Shown: positions 35,306 through 39,823 of the stretch, piece after piece
Position numbering within the stretch: the first letter of the stretch is position 1
Layout of the letters: the number at the start of each line of letters is the position of its first letter
NCBI RefSeq assembly: GCF_000601455.1
Contig: NZ_AZQP01000026.1
Span: 1-39,823, forward strand
Source of the DNA: Fervidicella metallireducens AeB
Lineage (GTDB): Bacteria; Bacillota; Clostridia; Clostridiales; Caloramatoraceae
Direction: 5' to 3'
DNA: 39,823 nt
Notes under the pieces: generated by a model
Seen by the model: only the letters and a program-made list of their open reading frames with translations
What the model was told of the DNA's origin: nothing
Database searches by the model: none
Made by a program: the position numbers and the translations under genes

Positions 35306-37922
35306 CTATACTTTCTTAGCCCTTTGAACTAAATTATATAATAAATTAATCGCTTCAATTGGGGTTATATTAAGCATATCTATATTTTGTAACTCTTTAA
35401 TAATATCATTTCCTCTGTAATCTTTGTAATTAAACATATCCAGCTGAAGCATAGTTTCATCTGATTTTAGTGAAGCAGTTATTGCTACCTCTTCTTTTTC
35501 TTTTCTTTTAACTTTATTGTTAATATCACTTTCCTCTAAATTTTTTAAAATCTTTCTTGCATTATTAATAACCTCTTCAGGTAAGCCAGCTATTTTTGCA
35601 ACTTGGATACCATAACTTTTATCAGCTCCACCACGAACAATTTTTCTTAGAAAAAATTATGTCCTCACCATGCTCTTTAACTGAAATACAGTAATTTTTT
35701 ATTCCAACAACCCTCTCTTCCAATTCAGTAAGTTCATGATAATGGGTTGCAAAGAGTGTTTTAGCTCCAATATTTTTAGTGATATAATCTACAACAGCCC
35801 AGGCTATACTAAGCCCATCAAAGGTGCTTGTACCTCTGCCTACTTCATCTAATATTATTAAACTATTTTTTGTTGCATTTTTCAGTATATTTGATACCTC
35901 AGACATTTCTACCATAAAAGTACTTTGCCCTAATGATAAATCGTCAGAAGCACCAATTCTGGTAAAAATCCTATCAACAATCGGTACCTTTGCAGATTTC
36001 GCAGGAACAAAGCATCCAATCTGTGCTAAAAGTGTTATTAATGCCACCTGACGCATATAAGTTGATTTTCCTGCCATATTAGGCCCTGTAATTATAGCTA
36101 TATTGTCAGTTGTCAGGTTTAAATAAGTATCATTAGGTACAAATATATTTGTAATCACTTTTTCAACAACAGGATGTCTACCATCTTTAATATCAATTAA
36201 GCCATCCTTTGTTATTTCAGGTCTGACATAATTATTTTCATATGCTACTCTTGAGAATGAAAGTAAAACATCTATTGTTGAAATATATGCTGCCGTCTTT
36301 TGTATTCTTGCAATATTTGAAGCTACCTGGTTTCTAATTTCAACAAACAGTTCATATTCAAGATCAATGACCTTCTGTTCTGCACCAAGAATCTGTTCTT
36401 CCTTTTCTTTTAATTCCTGTGTAATAAATCTTTCACAATTAGAAAGTGTTTGTTTACGTATATATCTATCATCAGGTACTGCTGATAAATTGCTTTTTGT
36501 TACCTCAATAAAATAACCAAAAACTTTATTAAAACCTATTTTTAGAGATTTAATCCCCAGCAATTCCTTTTCCTTTTGCTCAATTTCTGCAATCCAACGT
36601 TTACCATTATGCATTGCTTCATGATACATATCGACATCCTTATTATAGCCCTGCTTAATGATACCACCTTCTTTTAGTTGAAGGGGCGGATTATCATTAA
36701 TAGAAGAATCTAATAAAATAAAAATATCATTTAATGTGTCTAAATTACTATATATTTCCTTTAATAAACTGCTTTTACAGCTTGATAATGCAGCTTTAAA
36801 ATCTGGAAGATATCTTAATGATTCCTTAAGAGATATTAAATCCCTTGCATTAGCTGCTCCACAGCTTACCTTACTTATAAGTCGTTCCATATCATATATG
36901 TTTTTTAAATATTCCCTTAAATCACTTGATACATATAAATTATCAACAAACTCTTCTACTGTTTCCAGTCTGTTGTTTATAGATTCAATTGAAAGAAGAG
37001 GTTCTTCAATCCATTTTCTTAGCATTCTGCCACCCATGGCAGTTAATGTTTTGTCTAAAACCCAAAGTAAAGAACCTTTTTTTGATTTACTACGTATAGT
37101 TTCCGTAAGTTCTAAATTCTTTCGTGTAAATGAATCAAGAACCATATAATTATTTAAATCATACTTTTTTATTTCCGTAATTTGCCCTATACTGCCTTTT
37201 TGGGTTTCAATTAAATATTCAAAAAGACATGCTGTAGTTAGCAATTCTTTTTCTTTTAATTCTATCCCTTGCAAGTTAAATTTTTTTATTAAATCTAAAT
37301 TATTTATTTTTTCATAATTTTTAATATTAATTAGTATATTAAATCTGTTTGAAATATCCTTTACAACTTTTTCGTTCTCTTTAATATAATCATTTTCAAT
37401 AATAATCAACTCGGAAGGGTTATATTTAGACAATTCATCCATTGACTTTGTGAAAGAACTTTCTTCACTTGTCACTAAAAATTCACCTGTAGAAATATCA
37501 CAGACTGACAGTGAAAAATGGCTATGGTCTACAAGTAAACACCCTATAAAATTATTAGACTTTTCATCTAATAAATTGCTATCAATTAATGTTCCTGGAG
37601 TTACTATCCTGACTATTTCTCTTCTGACAATACCTTTGCTAACTGACGGATCTTCAACCTGTTCACATATTGCCACTTTATAGCCTTTTTCTATTAATCT
37701 AGCTATATATCCTTCTGCAGCATGATATGGTACTCCACACATAGGAGCTCTTTGTTCAAGACCACAGTCCCTTCCTGTTAATGTTATTTCCAGTTCTCTT
37801 GAAACTTTCTCCGCATCTTCAAAAAACATTTCATAGAAGTCTCCAAGTCTGAAAAATAAGATACAATCCTTACAATTTTCTTTTATTTCAAGATACTGCT
37901 GCATCATTGGTGTTAAAGCCAA
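35306..37922 (-). CDS. mutS: DNA mismatch repair protein MutS, with a one-base frameshift near residue 755
   Basis: MutS recognises mispaired and unpaired bases. Visible are the mismatch-reading N-terminus with FYEMFFEDA, the connector, clamp and lever regions, and the ATPase domain with GPNMAGKS (about residue 612), [14 protein letters not shown] and [11 protein letters not shown]. The frame runs from TTG 37922, after AGGAGG, to a premature stop at 35622, ending in a nonsense tail after EDIIF. Removing one A from the six at 35651-35656 (plus strand) restores [14 protein letters not shown] and about 105 more residues with no stop, to TAG at 35306-35308. The whole protein is then about 871 residues, normal for the family. 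The broken product would lose the C-terminal helix-turn-helix and dimer region. Confidence 0.95.
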
Positions 37923-37987
37923 AATTCATTCCTCCTTTTATTAGGGTCAATAAATATTATATAACATAAATAAACTAATTAAAATAA

Positions 37988-38010
37988 ATTAAAAGGGAGC
38001 TTTTGCCCCC
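37988..38010 (-). terminator. Intrinsic terminator after miaB
   Basis: On the minus strand GGGGGC-AAAA-GCTCCC followed by TTTTAATT. It separates miaB from the mutS operon. Confidence 0.75.
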
Positions 38011-39356
38011 TATCTTATAATTTCAACGAATTCCCCAATTAGCGTCCAAGTTTGTGGTTCAGTGATTTTCACATTTACCAGTTTACCAATAATAGATGAA
38101 TCTCCACCGTAAAAATTAACAAGCTTTCCTGTACGTGTCCTACCCATTAGCTTATTTTCATCTGTCTTGCTTGGTCCTTCAACTAAAATTTCAACGATTT
38201 TATCTTTATATTCCTTATTTTTTCTTTCACTTATTGAGTTAATCAAATCCACTAATCTGTTGAAACGATCATGTTTAACTGTCTCTGATATTTGTTCTGG
38301 GAATTCAGCAGCTGGTGTACCCCTTCTTACAGAATAAATAAATGTAAAGGCTGAGTCATATTCAACCTTTGAAACTAAATCTAAAGTATCTTCAAAATCC
38401 TCTTCTGTCTCACCAGGAAAGCCAACAATTATATCTGTGGTTAATACCAGACCATCTATATTTTTCTTAAGTTTTTCAACTAATTCAAGATACTGTTCTT
38501 TAGTATATTTTCTATTCATTTTATTTAGAATCCTAGTACTGCCAGATTGAACTGGTAAATGAACATGTTCACATAACTTATCACACTCTTTAATAGCTAA
38601 AATTACATCATCAGTTAAATCCTTTGGATGAGATGTCATAAACCTTATTCTCTCAATTCCATCTATTTCATTAACTAGTCTTAACAACTTTGCAAAACTC
38701 ATATTTTCAAGATCTTTACCATATGAATTTACATTTTGACCTAATAGAGTTATTTCCTTATATCCCTTTGATGCCAGATCTCTTATTTCTTCTAGTATTG
38801 CTTCTGGTTGTCTGCTTCTTTCTCTTCCCCTAGTATAAGGTACTATACAATATGTACAAAAATTATTGCAACCATACATTATAGTAACAAATGCTTTTAA
38901 ATTACTTTCCCTTTCAATATCTAACCCTTCTACAATTTCCTCTTCTTTTTCCCATACTTCAATAAGTGTTGATTTACTTTGAGATAAATTATTAAGCAGT
39001 TCTGGAAATCTATGAATATTGTGAGTTCCAAAAATAATATCTACAAAGGGATATTTCTTTTTTATTTCTTCTGGTACTCCTTTTTGTTGCATCATACATC
39101 CCGAAACAGCAATAATCAAATCAGGACGTTTAGCCTTCATGTTTTTTAATGCTCCAAGATTCCCATATACCTTAAGTTCTGCATTCTCCCTTACACAACA
39201 AGTATTAAATAATATTAAATCAGCATTTATCTTTTCATTAGTCCTTGTATAGCCCATATTTGAAAGCATAGCAGACAATTTTTCTGAATCCTCTTCATTC
39301 ATCTGACAACCCCAGGTCTCTATATAATATTTCTTTGATTCTGTTTTAAATTCCAT
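38010..39356 (-). CDS. miaB: tRNA-2-methylthio-N6-dimethylallyladenosine synthase MiaB
   Basis: MiaB is a radical-SAM methylthiotransferase that completes ms2i6A37 in tRNA after MiaA. The 448-residue product has Cys17, Cys53 and Cys87 ([28 protein letters not shown]), the radical-SAM site [19 protein letters not shown] (Cys163, Cys167, Cys170) and a C-terminal TRAM domain. QMNxxDS and CCVRE identify MiaB rather than RimO. I chose ATG 39356 with GGGTG upstream; an in-frame GTG at 39365 is part of that site. Confidence 0.95.
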   Translation of the reverse strand: MEFKTESKKYYIETWGCQMNEEDSEKLSAMLSNMGYTRTNEKINADLILFNTCCVRENAELKVYGNLGALKNMKAKRPDLIIAVSGCMMQQKGVPEEIKKKYPFVDIIFGTHNIHRFPELLNNLSQSKSTLIEVWEKEEEIVEGLDIERESNLKAFVTIMYGCNNFCTYCIVPYTRGRERSRQPEAILEEIRDLASKGYKEITLLGQNVNSYGKDLENMSFAKLLRLVNEIDGIERIRFMTSHPKDLTDDVILAIKECDKLCEHVHLPVQSGSTRILNKMNRKYTKEQYLELVEKLKKNIDGLVLTTDIIVGFPGETEEDFEDTLDLVSKVEYDSAFTFIYSVRRGTPAAEFPEQISETVKHDRFNRLVDLINSISERKNKEYKDKIVEILVEGPSKTDENKLMGRTRTGKLVNFYGGDSSIIGKLVNVKITEPQTWTLIGEFVEIIR

Positions 39357-39400
39357 AATTATCACCCTTCTGTAATAAAATATACTCTAACAACATTACT

Positions 39401-39430
39401 ATTATATATTTAAAATTTTGTATTTGTAAA
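39401..39430 (-). promoter_or_regulatory. Promoter of miaB
   Basis: On the minus strand TTTACA (39425-39430), an 18-bp spacer and TATAAT (39401-39406). Confidence 0.6.
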
Positions 39431-39574
39431 TGGAAATAAGATAATTAGCAGTTCAAAAATAGATTGATTTGATTTTATTTTATCCTTACAACATTATTTA
39501 TAAACTATAATCAGTTTATTATACCTAAAAATAGGAATACTAATGTATAAAGTAAATGTTTTAGGAGGCAAAAA

Positions 39575-39736
39575 ATGTTTAATTTAAAAAATAATGAAGA
39601 TAAAACAATTAAAGGTAGTGTTTCACACACTTTAGGAGATAGAAAATATTTTGGTACAAATATAGGAAATATCTTTGAAAAAAATAATGGCTATTATGGA
39701 AATGTTCATCAAAATATTTTCGGAAAATTCAAATAA
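39575..39736 (+). CDS. Small hypothetical protein, 53 residues
   Basis: ATG 39575 follows AGGAGG at ideal spacing and opens a 53-codon frame ending in TAA. The product is hydrophilic, rich in Asn, Gly, Lys, Phe and Tyr, with a pattern of Gly next to aromatic residues (RKYFGTNIGN, NGYYGNVHQNIFG). There is no cysteine, signal peptide or membrane segment. I do not recognise it. The strong ribosome site supports translation. The next gene begins 74 bp further on in the same direction. Confidence 0.6.
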   Translation: MFNLKNNEDKTIKGSVSHTLGDRKYFGTNIGNIFEKNNGYYGNVHQNIFGKFK

Positions 39737-39809
39737 CATCTACCTAAAATAAAGTAATTATGGTAATATATGAATATGATTATACTTAATTCTATGGGGG
39801 GTTATTTTT

Positions 39810-39823
39810 ATGGCTAATTTATC
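39810..39823 (+). CDS. Start of an unidentified gene, cut by the window end
   Basis: ATGGCTAATTTAT follows GGGGGG (39796-39801) at 8-base spacing, a clear translation start. Only the first four codons (MANL) are present, so no identity can be given. Confidence 0.5.

Overview
The window is a low-GC chromosomal segment from a Gram-positive, endospore-forming (or recently spore-forming) member of the Bacillota, most likely class Clostridia. The evidence is the AT-rich sequence with strong AGGAGG-type ribosome sites, many TTG/GTG starts, the Bacillota gene order nusA-ylxR-ylxQ-infB-rbfA-nrnA-truB-ribF-rpsO-pnp-ylxY-mlpA-dut-ymxH-dapG-tepA-ftsK, and the sporulation-linked genes spoVS, ymxH, ylxY and ftsK/spoIIIE. 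I cannot place it to genus. It is core housekeeping DNA. I see no prophage, insertion sequence, CRISPR array, rRNA, tRNA or defence locus.

Layout. Positions 20-6927 (+) form a tightly packed transcription/translation operon (nusA to ribF). rpsO follows with its own promoter and a structured leader, then pnp. From 9749 to 13816 (+) come ylxY, mlpA, dut, ymxH and dapG. From 13947 to 22948 (+) come tepA, ftsK, rimO, pgsA, recA, recX and rny. From 23103 to 27547 (+) come spoVS, a PHP phosphoesterase, a PadR regulator, an aminotransferase and purB. A 0.7 kb non-coding stretch rich in inverted repeats follows, then a Xer-type recombinase. Positions 29303-30737 hold a Cys-rich small protein and a yneA-like LysM gene (-), with lexA (+) divergent from yneA across three LexA boxes. 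On the minus strand lie ynbB, hfq, miaA, mutL, mutS and miaB. The right edge has a 53-residue small protein and the first codons of another gene (+).

How the genes work together. The left half supplies transcription elongation (NusA), initiation (IF2), ribosome maturation (RbfA), RNA turnover (PNPase, NrnA, RNase Y, RnpM), and RNA or ribosome modification (TruB, RimO, MiaA, MiaB). The middle and right parts supply genome maintenance: RecA/RecX, LexA and the SOS division inhibitor YneA, Xer, FtsK and MutS/MutL. recA and the lexA-yneA intergenic region share an identical 16-nt LexA operator, so this part of the SOS circuit is readable in the DNA.

The most notable feature is that three well-conserved genes (pnp, ftsK and mutS) each carry one single-base indel that breaks the frame while everything on both sides stays intact. 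Two of the three lie in homopolymers. Sequencing or assembly error is the likeliest cause, but a true mutS lesion would be biologically important. I found no clearly undescribed system. The best candidates for new biology are non-coding (the recA-recX stem-loop, the hairpin array after purB, the 27-bp perfect inverted repeat after spoVS) and two small proteins (29303-29650 and 39575-39736).
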